Assembly: GCF_005503145.1 (NCBI RefSeq)
Contig: NZ_SCNV01000046.1
Span: 1-64,000, forward strand
Source of the DNA: Burkholderia sp. 4M9327F10
Lineage (GTDB): Bacteria > Pseudomonadota > Gammaproteobacteria > Burkholderiales > Burkholderiaceae
DNA length: 64,000 nucleotides
Direction: 5' to 3'
Position 1 is the first letter of the stretch. Each line of letters begins with the position of its first letter. Below the pieces are notes generated by a model. The model was not told the DNA's origin, searched no databases, and saw only the letters and a list, made by a program, of their open reading frames with translations. This document shows, one piece after another, positions 45,958 to 54,934 of this stretch. Position numbers and translations under genes: made by a program.

Positions 45958-47184
45958 ATGAAATCCGTACGCGCCATGCCGTTTGTCGTACTAGGCCTGT
46001 TCGGGCTGTATACGCTCGAATTTGGCGTAGTGGGTATCCTGCCCGCGCTCATTGAGCGCTTCCACATCACCGTGTCGCGAGCGGGTCAGTTGACCGGCCT
46101 GTTCGCCCTGACCGTAGCAGTCTGTGGGCCCGCCCTGGTCCTGTTCTCCGCAAGGCTGGAGCGCAAGAAGGTCCTGGTCGTTTCGCTCGCGATGTTCGCG
46201 GGATGCAGCGTCCTGTCAGCCAGTGTCCCCGAGTTTGGCTGGATCCTTGTACTTCGAATGATTGCAGCGCTGTTCCACCCCATGTTTTATGCGGCAGCGC
46301 TCGCCACCGCGACTTCGCTGTTCCCTCCTGAGCAGACGGGACGCGCGGTGTCGCAGGCGGTGATAGGAACCACGCTCGGACTGGTCGTCGGAGTACCGAT
46401 GATGAGCGCCATTGCCTCCGCTGCGAATTACCAGGCCGCATTTCTGTTTTGCGCAGCCGTATGCGTGATCGCCGCGACGGGCCTGTTCGTCATGCTTCCC
46501 AAAGCACCGAAAAGCGCCCCGCTCGGCTTCGGCGAACAACTCTCGATCCTGCGCAAACCTGCAGTGTGGATGAATATCGTCGCCGTCGTGCTGATGTTTA
46601 CCTCGCTCTTCTCCGTGTATGGATATGCGGCCGAATATCTCAAGCGTCAGGTAGGTCTGAGCGATACGCATATCAGCGTGACGCTCGTGCTGCTCGGCGT
46701 TGGCGGGGTGCTCGGCAACCTCCTGATCGGCAAGCTGCTGGACTCGCATCTGGTCAAAGTGGTGCTAATTCAACCGCTGGCACTAAGCGCCGTCTATCTG
46801 ATTCTCTTCGGTTTGGCGCGCAACTGGATGCCCGCCATGGCCCCAATCGCCATGCTTTGGGGCGCTGTGCATGCATGCGGCCTGGTTGCCAGCCAGATGT
46901 GGTTGCGCTCGGTTTCGCGCGAGGCCCGCAGCTTCGCCACCAGCCTCTATCTGACTGCCGCCAACCTCGGCGTCGTGGGCGGTTCATTCGCGGGAGGATG
47001 GGCCATCAAAACCTTCGGCATGCGCGGTGCGATTGGATGCGGCATCAGCTTCGCCGCGCTGGCAATCATGGCAATCGTGCTCAAGCTCGCCATCTATGGC
47101 GTCCATGCGAGCCGCGCGGAAGCAATCGCAGCGCGCGGCCGGAAAACCTCTTCACGCTATCTCAACCAACAGGAACAATACTGA
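45958..47184 (+). CDS. MFS transporter, DHA1 (AraJ-like) family
   Basis: The 408-residue protein has 12 predicted membrane segments, starting with FVVLGLFGLYTLEFGVVGILPAL and motif A-like LFSARLERKKVLV. It resembles AraJ/YdhP-type exporters of sugars, arabinose-like compounds or drugs. The stop overlaps the start of the PON-like gene as TGATG, giving tight coupling. Transport direction and substrate are unknown, but coupling suggests that it moves a compound handled by the lactonase-like enzyme. Confidence 0.83.
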   Translation: MKSVRAMPFVVLGLFGLYTLEFGVVGILPALIERFHITVSRAGQLTGLFALTVAVCGPALVLFSARLERKKVLVVSLAMFAGCSVLSASVPEFGWILVLRMIAALFHPMFYAAALATATSLFPPEQTGRAVSQAVIGTTLGLVVGVPMMSAIASAANYQAAFLFCAAVCVIAATGLFVMLPKAPKSAPLGFGEQLSILRKPAVWMNIVAVVLMFTSLFSVYGYAAEYLKRQVGLSDTHISVTLVLLGVGGVLGNLLIGKLLDSHLVKVVLIQPLALSAVYLILFGLARNWMPAMAPIAMLWGAVHACGLVASQMWLRSVSREARSFATSLYLTAANLGVVGGSFAGGWAIKTFGMRGAIGCGISFAALAIMAIVLKLAIYGVHASRAEAIAARGRKTSSRYLNQQEQY

Positions 47185-48179
47185 TGATCAAACCGTACAC
47201 CTGTCTCCGGGGCTTCACTGGCCCCGAAGACATTGCGTTGACACCCGACGGTACGCATCTTGTGGTCAGCGAAATGCCTGCCGGCTTTGTCAGTCCAGAT
47301 GGCCCAGCCCTGATGCAGGTCGATCTCGCGAACGATCGCGTCAGCCCCATGCCGATCCGCTTCCAGCCGGAGCCCGGCTGGGGCGACCCGGCCTGCGGCG
47401 CACCCACCGGAATTGCGAGTCATGGCCTGCATATATCGCAACGGCCGGACGGACGCACACAGCTTCTCGTGATCAATCATGCGCGCGAGTCTGTCGAGGC
47501 GTTCGAAATCGTGCCCAGTGCCGGCAGTTATGATGCGCTCTGGCATGGCGGTGTGAAATTTGAAGGTGGCTTGCTCAACGACGTCGCTGCCACGCCCGAC
47601 GGTGGTTTCATCGCGACCGTGATGCTCGATAACGCGCTGATCGGTGATCAGGATCCCATGGCATTCATGTTCAGTGGAGCAAAAACCGGCTACCTCGCCG
47701 AGTGGCACCCTCAAAGCGGCTGGAAGCGCTTGCCCGGCAGCGAGGCAGAGCTGAACAACGGCATTCAGATCAGCAACGACGGCCGATACGTCTGGTTTGC
47801 CGCCTGGATCAGCGGCGAGGTGCTGGAATACGATCGCGCGGCGCAGCGAATTACCCGCGTCGCAAAGATGCCGTTTCAGGCCGACAACCTGACGTTGAAC
47901 CGCGACGGTTTGCTGGTCGTGGCCGGTATCGACGATCTCGACTATTGGCGCGAATGTACCGAGGCCGAAGGAAAGCTCTGCCAGGAGAAGCTGGCCTTCT
48001 CGGTCGCCACGCTCGATCCGGCAAGCTTTACGGTGAGGCCGTTATTCCAGGGCACATCAGGTCTGCTGCAAGGCGGCGCATCCGTTGCGCTTGCAAATGG
48101 AAATGCGCTTTATATCGGCAGTTATACGGGCGAGTGCCTGCTCAAGGTTGATCTGAGTGAGTCGGGCGACGCCGCCTGA
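47184..48179 (+). CDS. Paraoxonase (PON)/SMP-30-like six-bladed propeller, probable lactonase or arylesterase
   Basis: The 331-residue propeller keeps the PON1 active-site set with nearly the same spacing. Glu15-Asp16 in GPEDIALTPDG correspond to PON1 E53-D54, and His80 in ASHGLHIS and His99 in LLVINHARES to H115 and H134. Asn132 in LLNDVAATPDG corresponds to N168, Asn192 in NNGIQISNDG to N224, and Asp234-Asn235 in QADNLTLNRDG to D269-N270. PONs are calcium-dependent lactonases and arylesterases. There is no signal peptide, so it is cytoplasmic. AGGAAC precedes the ATG, which overlaps the MFS stop. Confidence 0.75.
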   Translation: MIKPYTCLRGFTGPEDIALTPDGTHLVVSEMPAGFVSPDGPALMQVDLANDRVSPMPIRFQPEPGWGDPACGAPTGIASHGLHISQRPDGRTQLLVINHARESVEAFEIVPSAGSYDALWHGGVKFEGGLLNDVAATPDGGFIATVMLDNALIGDQDPMAFMFSGAKTGYLAEWHPQSGWKRLPGSEAELNNGIQISNDGRYVWFAAWISGEVLEYDRAAQRITRVAKMPFQADNLTLNRDGLLVVAGIDDLDYWRECTEAEGKLCQEKLAFSVATLDPASFTVRPLFQGTSGLLQGGASVALANGNALYIGSYTGECLLKVDLSESGDAA

Positions 48180-48247
48180 AGCGAACACGCTGCGATTGTG
48201 GATAGGGTTGCGCGCACGGTTGCCGGGCAAACGGCGCGCCCCCTTAC

Positions 48248-49387
48248 CTAGCTCAGCGTCTCGCCGTGAAGCCGCTCATATTGCCGGATCAACGCCGGAG
48301 AGCGCCGGCGCAAATCCTCGTGCGTCACACGCCCGGTCCGGCGCATGTAGTCGTAGGTAAAGTCGACCGAGTCGAGATGCATCTTGTCGGCTACGTTCTC
48401 ATACCAGTCCAGACTCTTCGCGGCAGCCTGCTGGAAGCGATCCGACGCAGGCCGACGCGCCGCTTCGAAGTAATCGAAAACAGCGGCGAGATCCGCCCCA
48501 TGTGTGCGCAGGCCGTCGCATAGTGCGATCGCGTCCTCCATGGCCATACGCGTTCCTGATCCCAGCGAGAAATGCACGGAACGCAACGCGTCGCCAAGCA
48601 ACACGATATTGCCGTGATGCCAGCGCTCGTTTTTCACCGTTACGGCTTCGAACCATGTGGATTTGTTGGACAATAATTCATGTCCGCCCAGATCGCCGGC
48701 AAAAATGCGCTCGCACAAGGTCCGGCTCGCTGCGTCGTTCATTTCTCCGAGTCCGGCACGCTCCCATGTCAGCGGATCGGTCTCGACGAGGAAGGTGCTC
48801 ATCCCCTCGCTGTACTGGTAGCTGTGCGCGATGAAGATTCCATCTTGTGTCTCGCGGAAGATCAACGATACAGCAGGAAAGAGTTGAGTGGTGCCGTACC
48901 ATGCGAACCTGTTGCGACGCCTGACAAACGATGGGTTGAAGGCATCGGCGAGCTGGGCTCGCATCCGGCTGTTGACGCCGTCCGAAACCACGACAAGGTC
49001 TGCATCGTGCAGCATCGTCACGTCATCTACACGTGTGTTGAATAGCAACTCGACACCGGCGGCACGACACTCGGCATGCAGGAACTGCAGCAAATCGATT
49101 CGTGCGACCCGCGAAAAACAATGCCCATCGATCGAAACGTGCACACCGCGATGTACGATTTCCATGTGACTGGAACGCACATGCCGCGCGGTAAACCGAT
49201 TGAAAAATGCGGGGTCCGCTTTTTCCAGAAAGGACAAGGCGACGTCCGAGAACACCACGCCCCATCCATAGGTTGCGGCCGCGTCGTTCTGCTCGAACAC
49301 CCGCACGGTCCACGCAGGAAACTGCTTTTTGACGAGGTATGAGAGAAACAGACCTCCTGGACCACCGCCGACGATATCGACTTTCAT
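48248..49387 (-). CDS. FAD-dependent monooxygenase, salicyloyl-CoA 5-hydroxylase-like
   Basis: The 379-residue flavoprotein has the FAD motif VDIVGGGPGGLFLS, the typical YGWGVVFSDVALSFLEKADP block, and a GD motif VLLGDALRSVHFSLGSGTRMAMEDA. This pattern matches salicyloyl-CoA 5-hydroxylase and the N-terminal half of 2-aminobenzoyl-CoA monooxygenase, which act on CoA thioesters. GAGG precedes ATG 49387. It follows the acyl-CoA ligase gene, fitting hydroxylation of an aryl-CoA. The exact ring substrate is not proven. Confidence 0.8.
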   Translation of the reverse strand: MKVDIVGGGPGGLFLSYLVKKQFPAWTVRVFEQNDAAATYGWGVVFSDVALSFLEKADPAFFNRFTARHVRSSHMEIVHRGVHVSIDGHCFSRVARIDLLQFLHAECRAAGVELLFNTRVDDVTMLHDADLVVVSDGVNSRMRAQLADAFNPSFVRRRNRFAWYGTTQLFPAVSLIFRETQDGIFIAHSYQYSEGMSTFLVETDPLTWERAGLGEMNDAASRTLCERIFAGDLGGHELLSNKSTWFEAVTVKNERWHHGNIVLLGDALRSVHFSLGSGTRMAMEDAIALCDGLRTHGADLAAVFDYFEAARRPASDRFQQAAAKSLDWYENVADKMHLDSVDFTYDYMRRTGRVTHEDLRRRSPALIRQYERLHGETLS

Positions 49388-49455
49388 TACCACCTCTTCT
49401 GCAAAGCGAGCTTCGCTGCCTTCACCCGTCGATCCAGCAGCCGAGCTCGCTCATT

Positions 49456-51147
49456 TCAATGATCTTGCGTGGACGCGGCTGAGCGATTGGCAGCTTCGGA
49501 CTCGAGGATGCTCGCGATCACGCGCCGCATTGCCGGTTTGTCTACTTTGCCGACGCGTGTCACCGGAAACTCCTCTACCACCTCGATGCGTTCCGGACAC
49601 TTGAATTTCGCAAGCCCCTTCGAGCACAGGAAATCGATCATCTCCGCAACGGTGGGTGCGGCATGACCCTGGCGAAGAATCAGAAACGCGCAGCCCTTCT
49701 CGCCGTACAACGGATCCGGCATTGCAACCAGTTTCGCGTCCAGCACGGCCGGGTGATGGCTCAGAAACGCTTCCACTTCCTCAGCGCCAATCTTTTCGCC
49801 ACCCCGGTTGATGTTGTCACGCAAACGTCCTTCGAACGAAAACCAGGTCTCGCCGCCGATGACGTGGGCGCGCATCATGTCACCGGTACGAAAGAATCCG
49901 CTGCTCGTGAACGCCGTTGCATTTGATTCGGGCGCGTTGTAGTAGCCGCGCAGACTCGACGGTCCCCGGAAACACAGTTCGCCGGTTTGCCCCGGCGCCA
50001 CCGGTGTCTCGCTGTCCGGATCGAGCAGGACCAGTTCGTCCTGCGCGCAGCCCGAGCGCCCATGCGTGTGATGACGCACATACTCTGCTACCGAAGCACC
50101 GGAGCCGATCAACAACCCCTCCGTCGTGCCATACATGTTTGAACAGGGCACACCGATGTACGACTGGAGGTTATCGGCGCGCGTCAGACTGAAGAACAGC
50201 TTCAGCGAGGAAAGATCGTGCTCCAGCACCTGCGGATTCGTCATGATCTGCGGCGCAACCGGACCAATCGAAACCGCATGCGTCACACGATGCTGCTCGA
50301 TCAACTCAGCCATGCGCACCACGTCCACGTTCGGCATCAACACGGTGGTCTGCCCCATGGCAATGGTGGGTACCAGCGCGTAGAGATGCGCGGCGTTGTG
50401 CAGCAATGGTAGAGACCAGATCAGCGTCGCGTGTTCGCCCGCCTCCACATGCCTCGACCAGGCCACGGCATGTCCAAGATATTCCGCGTGGAAGCGCGGA
50501 ATGATTTTTGGCACGCCTGTCGTGCCGCCCGAGAGCTGAAAGCTCAACACATCCTCGGAGCCGATCTGCACACCGCCCAGTATCTCCCGTGCCTGCACCA
50601 GCGAGATCGAGTCCATCAGCGCGGCCATCGACTGCGCAGCATCCGGCGCCTCACCGCGTGCAACAATCAGGTGCCTGAACGACGCATGCTCGCGGCACAT
50701 CGTTTGGGCGAATCCGACCAGGTCGAAGCGGCCGATATCGCCTTGCACAAAATACGCTTGCGGCAGCGAAAGATCGGCGAGCTTGCCGATCTCGACCTCG
50801 CGGTATTGCGGCAGCGAACACACCGGCACAATACCGCTCTTGTAGCATGCGCAAAGCGCTAGCACCGTGTCGACGGTAGTGCCCATCTGGAACATTGCCC
50901 GCGCACCGCGTTCGAGCCCCAGACGTACCAGCGCGGCGGCGAGCCGGTCGCTCTGTTCATCCAGTTGCTGAAACGTAATGCTCCGTTCGTCGCTGATAAA
51001 TGCGGCTTTGTCAGGCAAACGCTTCGCCGTCTCCACGAGCGCCTCGCCAAAGGTCTGATCGATCCATGCTCCGGCACGGAAGTACTGCTGCGCGCTCGCC
51101 GGGTCGCAGTACGCAACGCCTTCGAGGCGAAATTGAATTCCCGCCAT
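49456..51147 (-). CDS. Aryl-acid CoA/AMP ligase (2,3-DHB/salicylate-type)
   Basis: This 563-residue adenylate-forming enzyme has motifs A3 LSGGTTGVPKIIPR, A5 NMYGTTEG, A7 FFRTGDM, A8 NRGGEKIGAEEVE and A10 PVTRVGKVDK. The N-terminus resembles EntE/DhbE and salicylate-AMP ligases. No carrier protein or NRPS gene is nearby. It is followed by the salicyloyl-CoA-hydroxylase-like gene, so CoA thioester formation for degradation is more likely than siderophore synthesis. GGAG lies nine bases before the ATG. Confidence 0.83.
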   Translation of the reverse strand: MAGIQFRLEGVAYCDPASAQQYFRAGAWIDQTFGEALVETAKRLPDKAAFISDERSITFQQLDEQSDRLAAALVRLGLERGARAMFQMGTTVDTVLALCACYKSGIVPVCSLPQYREVEIGKLADLSLPQAYFVQGDIGRFDLVGFAQTMCREHASFRHLIVARGEAPDAAQSMAALMDSISLVQAREILGGVQIGSEDVLSFQLSGGTTGVPKIIPRFHAEYLGHAVAWSRHVEAGEHATLIWSLPLLHNAAHLYALVPTIAMGQTTVLMPNVDVVRMAELIEQHRVTHAVSIGPVAPQIMTNPQVLEHDLSSLKLFFSLTRADNLQSYIGVPCSNMYGTTEGLLIGSGASVAEYVRHHTHGRSGCAQDELVLLDPDSETPVAPGQTGELCFRGPSSLRGYYNAPESNATAFTSSGFFRTGDMMRAHVIGGETWFSFEGRLRDNINRGGEKIGAEEVEAFLSHHPAVLDAKLVAMPDPLYGEKGCAFLILRQGHAAPTVAEMIDFLCSKGLAKFKCPERIEVVEEFPVTRVGKVDKPAMRRVIASILESEAANRSAASTQDH

Positions 51148-51173
51148 GTCTGTCTTCTCCAGTCAGTCTTCCG

Positions 51174-52037
51174 CTATGCCGCGACGACGCGCACGCGATC
51201 TTTGTCGAATGTGTCTATTCTGCCGCGCAGTCCGCCGGTAAAGAGCCCGTACCAGACGGCCGGCTTCAGGCCGAGCTCCTTGCGATGGAACTCGAGGGCG
51301 GTCTTGCCTTCGATCAGGAAGTAGCCTGTCGATGGCCGGGATACCTTGCATTCCGTGTCGCGCTCCGCTGCCTCCACGACGCTTGCAAACTCGGCCAGTG
51401 CCGGAATGAAAATCCCCGGTGCGTCCCCGGCGACACCGAACTTTCCGCTCAACAGTCTGCCCTTTTCTCGCCAGACCGCGTCAATCTCCCGTACTGGAAG
51501 CGCCGCTTTCCCGGCGGCACGCTCGGCGTCGATGGCGGCCTGCAACGTCAGGGCCGCATCCTGAGCGTCCAGCGATTGCAGCGGACGCAGCTTGACTGTG
51601 ATCTCGATGAAATATCCGTTCGGATCCCGAAAGTAAATTGATTCGATCAACTCATGCTGGGTGGTCGAGGACACCTCCACCCCTTTTTCTTCAAGCATCG
51701 CCTTCCACGACAGTAACTGCTCGTTGCTGTCCGCAAGCCATGCGGTGTGGGTTGCGTCGAATACGTGGTCATCCGGAGTCGGGGGCATTGATGGCCGTTC
51801 CGCCGGACCCGCCTCGCCAAGGTAGTAGAAAAAGGCAATCGTGCTGCCATTACCGCTGTCGAAGAAGAAATGCAGAAAGTCCGGGTGTGTCTTGGGACCC
51901 CAGCCGCGCGCCGAAATGGTGTGAACGAGCGGCAGCCCCAGTATGTCGCGATAGAACTCGACGGTCTCGCGCAATTTCCAGGTGGGGCGCGCGGTGTGGT
52001 CGACCCCGTGCAGGCCGAGCGATACTGATTGATTCAT
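51174..52037 (-). CDS. VOC-family protein (extradiol dioxygenase-like) with an extra C-terminal domain
   Basis: Residues 1-150 form two VOC modules (GVDHTARPTWKLRETVEFYR, then DATHTAW and YFIEITVKL). They keep His14, His97 and Glu145 in the positions of the two-His-one-carboxylate metal site of type I extradiol dioxygenases; the fourth VOC ligand position is Phe/Tyr. Residues about 151-287 form an extra region I do not recognise (SRPSTGYFLIEG, LEFHRKELGLKP). AAGGAGTAAGAGG precedes the ATG. Ring cleavage in the aryl-CoA pathway is an inference; an isomerase or glyoxalase role is possible. Confidence 0.75.
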   Translation of the reverse strand: MNQSVSLGLHGVDHTARPTWKLRETVEFYRDILGLPLVHTISARGWGPKTHPDFLHFFFDSGNGSTIAFFYYLGEAGPAERPSMPPTPDDHVFDATHTAWLADSNEQLLSWKAMLEEKGVEVSSTTQHELIESIYFRDPNGYFIEITVKLRPLQSLDAQDAALTLQAAIDAERAAGKAALPVREIDAVWREKGRLLSGKFGVAGDAPGIFIPALAEFASVVEAAERDTECKVSRPSTGYFLIEGKTALEFHRKELGLKPAVWYGLFTGGLRGRIDTFDKDRVRVVAA

Positions 52038-52052
52038 CCTCTTACTCCTTGC

Positions 52053-53312
52053 CTATAAGAAAGCGCGTTCCTGTAGCCACCCACTGATCACGCGGGCCGC
52101 GACGTAGCGCCCGGCCTCTTCATCGGGTGCAAGCGACCTGCCGTGGTGGTCGCCGCGGACCCGGACATGCGTTTTGTCGGCCGAGCCGATCTGCCCGAAA
52201 ATTTCACTGACCGCCAGCGGAAAGGTGGTCTGGTCGCCGGTGTATTCGACCAGCAGCGTCGGCACGTCGAGCGCCGGCGCGGTCAATTCGAGTGCCGCAT
52301 TCGACGCAAGCCCCGACCAGGTCGAGAGCCACGACTCTGGCGAGCACAACCGCCCGAAGCCAACCGAGCCGTAATTCGACACGACCGGGTTCGGCGACCA
52401 CAGCGAACCGGGATGGCGATCCGATGCATCGAGGGTCTGGTCGAGACAGCGCAGATCCGCGTCAGTGCGCCATACGGTCATGATGGGGGTGTGGTTCGCC
52501 TCGATCTTCTGGCGCTGCGCCGCGCGCTTTTCCTTCACCGCAAGGCGCGCATCTTGCCGCACCGCGATCAGCCGGCGAGCGAGCCCGTCGAGCCGCGCCA
52601 CCCTCTCGCGCTGCGCCTGACGGTAGCGGGTCACGAATTCGGCGCTGTACCGCGTCACGCCCGGCTCGCGCGAATAGCCGTTCGCAGGATTGAAGGGATT
52701 CAGGCTGTCATCGATCGAAAGCGGGTCGGCCTCATCTACCACCGAAGGATCGATACACCCCAGCAGCAAACGTCCCTGCCCCGGATGCGGTGCGAGGTAA
52801 ATCATGCCATCAGCCTTGGGCATCGCGGCTGTCTCAAGATGCGTCGGGCGGCCGCCGGGCGTGCGTGCGATTCGCTCCGAACCGGGCCGGCGGGCCTGCT
52901 GGTGGTAGAGACTGTAAAGACCTGAGCCGCCGGAATTGCCAAGCAACACGATGCGCTCGAAACCCGCCTCGCGCAGGTACCGCAAACCAGCCGCGACATC
53001 GTGCAAGGCTAGTTCGTGCTCGAGCCGCAAGTCATTGCCGACCGAGCGCGCCGCCTGCGCCCAAACCGACGCGCCGGCGCGCAGCAGACCCGGAATCATG
53101 TAATGAAAACTGAAGTTCTCGCGCGGGTGCATCAGGCACACCACGGTCTTTGCAGACGCGCCGCGATACAGGATGCCGGAAGTCGCCGCGCCGTCCTCGG
53201 TACGCAACGTCACGCTGGATTGCCGCGTGGACGCCGGCACGGACTCGGGAAACCAGTCGATCGTCAGCGCGTGAGGACCCTCGCTGACCACACTGGCGGA
53301 CCTATCGTTCAT
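52053..53312 (-). CDS. Alpha/beta hydrolase of the aromatic cluster
   Basis: The 419-residue protein has an alpha/beta hydrolase core with nucleophile elbow LLGNSGGSGLYS and an acid/His end near GDHHGRSLAPDE. An insert of about 150 residues (roughly 180-330, rich in Arg/Ala helices) forms a large lid. AAGGAGACAACCC precedes the ATG. It is the first gene after the TetR operator/promoter and leads the hydrolase-VOC-ligase-monooxygenase operon. It may act as a thioesterase or ring-fission product hydrolase; motifs do not decide. Confidence 0.77.
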   Translation of the reverse strand: MNDRSASVVSEGPHALTIDWFPESVPASTRQSSVTLRTEDGAATSGILYRGASAKTVVCLMHPRENFSFHYMIPGLLRAGASVWAQAARSVGNDLRLEHELALHDVAAGLRYLREAGFERIVLLGNSGGSGLYSLYHQQARRPGSERIARTPGGRPTHLETAAMPKADGMIYLAPHPGQGRLLLGCIDPSVVDEADPLSIDDSLNPFNPANGYSREPGVTRYSAEFVTRYRQAQRERVARLDGLARRLIAVRQDARLAVKEKRAAQRQKIEANHTPIMTVWRTDADLRCLDQTLDASDRHPGSLWSPNPVVSNYGSVGFGRLCSPESWLSTWSGLASNAALELTAPALDVPTLLVEYTGDQTTFPLAVSEIFGQIGSADKTHVRVRGDHHGRSLAPDEEAGRYVAARVISGWLQERAFL

Positions 53313-53336
53313 GGGTTGTCTCCTTAGTTTGACATA

Positions 53337-53365
53337 AGTATAGATTTTTTGACGTTAATGTCAAA
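53337..53365 (-). promoter_or_regulatory. Sigma-70 promoter with overlapping TetR-type operator
   Basis: On the minus strand TTGACA (53364-53359) and TATACT (53342-53337) are spaced 16 bases apart, a near-consensus promoter for the hydrolase operon. An inverted repeat TTTGAC-GTTAAT-GTCAAA (53348-53365) covers the -35 box, where a repressor would block polymerase. The TetR gene ends 20 bases upstream. Confidence 0.75.
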
Positions 53366-53384
53366 TTCCGTGCAAAAAAATTTT

Positions 53385-54080
53385 CTAGCCTGACTTCGGC
53401 GGCTTTTCGATCATCAGCGACAGGTGATCCAGATCCTCACGCAGCAGGGCTATAACCTCCGACACGTCGCCGCCGCCCTTCAACTGGCGCCTCGCAGGGC
53501 GCACGACCGACTGTACTGCGAGTTCGGCGATCGTATCGGCGATCTCCACCGCGCTTTTTGCGCCATCCGGCTTGTACCAGAACGCCGGCCAGCTACACAT
53601 GCCAATCATCGTAAACGCCGCCACCTTTGCGTCGACGACGCGGAATAGGCCGGCTTGCACCCCCGCTTCGATTGCCGCCGTGAAGTTGTTCAGCACAGCG
53701 CGCTTGGCATCTTCATTCGCACGGAACGCTCGGTCCGGCAACTGCTGCTCGGTCCGGTCTATCACGCGAAACTCGTTGTGGTGGCTGAGAATCAGCATCG
53801 CGTGCTGATGGACCAGGGCACGCAGCCGTTCTTTCGGATCAGCGCCGGCCTCCGCCGCCACGCGGCTCGACAGACGCCGAGCCTGCAACGTGACCTCTTC
53901 GACCAGCGCAGCAAGGATCTCGTCCTTGTTCTTGAAGTAGTAGTAGACGGCCGTGCGCGTCATGCCCAAGGCTTCCGCGATTTCCTGCATCGATGCGCCG
54001 CCATACCCCTTCTCGATGAAGAGCCTGGCGGCGGCGTTCAGGATCTGCTCCTTCTGCGCGTCAGCGTTGACCTTTGACAC
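53385..54080 (-). CDS. TetR-family transcriptional regulator
   Basis: The 231-residue protein starts at GTG 54080, after AGGAG. It has the TetR helix-turn-helix AARLFIEKGYGGASMQEIAEALGMTRTAVYYYFKNKDE at about residues 15-55. A long upstream extension in the same frame overlaps the SDR gene and has no homology. The C-terminal ligand domain is unassigned. It probably represses the hydrolase-VOC-ligase-monooxygenase operon through the inverted repeat 20 bases downstream of its stop, releasing with an acyl-CoA or aromatic ligand. Confidence 0.87.
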   Translation of the reverse strand: MSKVNADAQKEQILNAAARLFIEKGYGGASMQEIAEALGMTRTAVYYYFKNKDEILAALVEEVTLQARRLSSRVAAEAGADPKERLRALVHQHAMLILSHHNEFRVIDRTEQQLPDRAFRANEDAKRAVLNNFTAAIEAGVQAGLFRVVDAKVAAFTMIGMCSWPAFWYKPDGAKSAVEIADTIAELAVQSVVRPARRQLKGGGDVSEVIALLREDLDHLSLMIEKPPKSG

Positions 54081-54166
54081 AAAACACTCCTGTTGACGAT
54101 GGTGGGCCAGCCGGCAAGCCGCCCCACCGCATTGTAGTTTCCAGGATTGTAGCGCCGAAGGCCGGA

Positions 54167-54934
54167 TTACCAGACGGAGTCGCCACGGATCATGACATCC
54201 GCCCCACCATCGATAAAGATTGTCTGGCCCGTCATATGGCCGTTCTTTTCGCTGGCCAGCCATGCAAGCAGTTCGGCTGCCGCCACAGGCTCGTAAGGGC
54301 CGCTCAAAGGCATCGGCGTGCCGGCGCTGATCCGCTTCTTCGTGTCGGGATCGTCGAACAGGCGTTTGAGCAGCTCCGTCTTCACAAGGCCTGGAGCGAT
54401 TGCATTGAGCGGGATATTCGAACCCGCCCATTCCGCCTTCAGAGCGTGGCGGCGAATCCAGCGCGACAAGGCCCGCTTGGTAGTGGCGTAGACGTACTTA
54501 ACCTCCTCGGCCTTCTGCAGTGCGATCTCCTCCGTGCCGTCCAGCAGCGCGTTGAGCAACTGATCGTCAAATGGATGGACCGACGTGATCGACGATACCG
54601 CGACGGCGCGCGGCGCGGCGGAACGCAACAGCAACGGCCGCAATCCCTCCAGCGTGGCGATTGCCCCGTAGTAATTGATCGCCACCGTTACGGGGCCGTT
54701 CGTGTCGACGCCTGCCACAGCCAGCACGGCGTCGATCGCGCCGCCGCTGATCTCCGTGACCCGCTCGACCAGCGCCAGACGTCCTGCGGGCGTGCCAAGA
54801 TCGGCGATCACTTCGGCATCGCGAATGTCGGCGCCAATCACGCGATGGCCGAGCGACTCGAGAAGCCGCTTTGTTTCCCGTCCGATTCCGGAAGCTGAAC
54901 CGGTAACGACATAGGTTCTAGGTGAGTTCGACAT
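54167..54934 (-). CDS. Short-chain dehydrogenase/reductase
   Basis: The 255-residue SDR has the cofactor motif VVTGSASGIGRE, a catalytic Ser in AVSSITSVHP and the YATTK pair (Tyr-x-x-x-Lys). The NNAG motif is altered to LAVAGVD, and about 18 residues are inserted between Ser and Tyr. CAGGAG precedes ATG 54934. It resembles 3-alpha-hydroxysteroid dehydrogenase-like SDRs with short strands in the N-terminal half. It is first in line upstream of TetR on the same strand. The substrate is unknown but probably belongs to the aromatic pathway. Confidence 0.82.
   Translation of the reverse strand: MSNSPRTYVVTGSASGIGRETKRLLESLGHRVIGADIRDAEVIADLGTPAGRLALVERVTEISGGAIDAVLAVAGVDTNGPVTVAINYYGAIATLEGLRPLLLRSAAPRAVAVSSITSVHPFDDQLLNALLDGTEEIALQKAEEVKYVYATTKRALSRWIRRHALKAEWAGSNIPLNAIAPGLVKTELLKRLFDDPDTKKRISAGTPMPLSGPYEPVAAAELLAWLASEKNGHMTGQTIFIDGGADVMIRGDSVW

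Noticed and set aside
49456..51147. Siderophore (2,3-dihydroxybenzoate) biosynthesis from the EntE-like ligase
   Set aside because: No isochorismate genes, carrier proteins, NRPS modules or Fur box are nearby. The neighbours are degradative enzymes.
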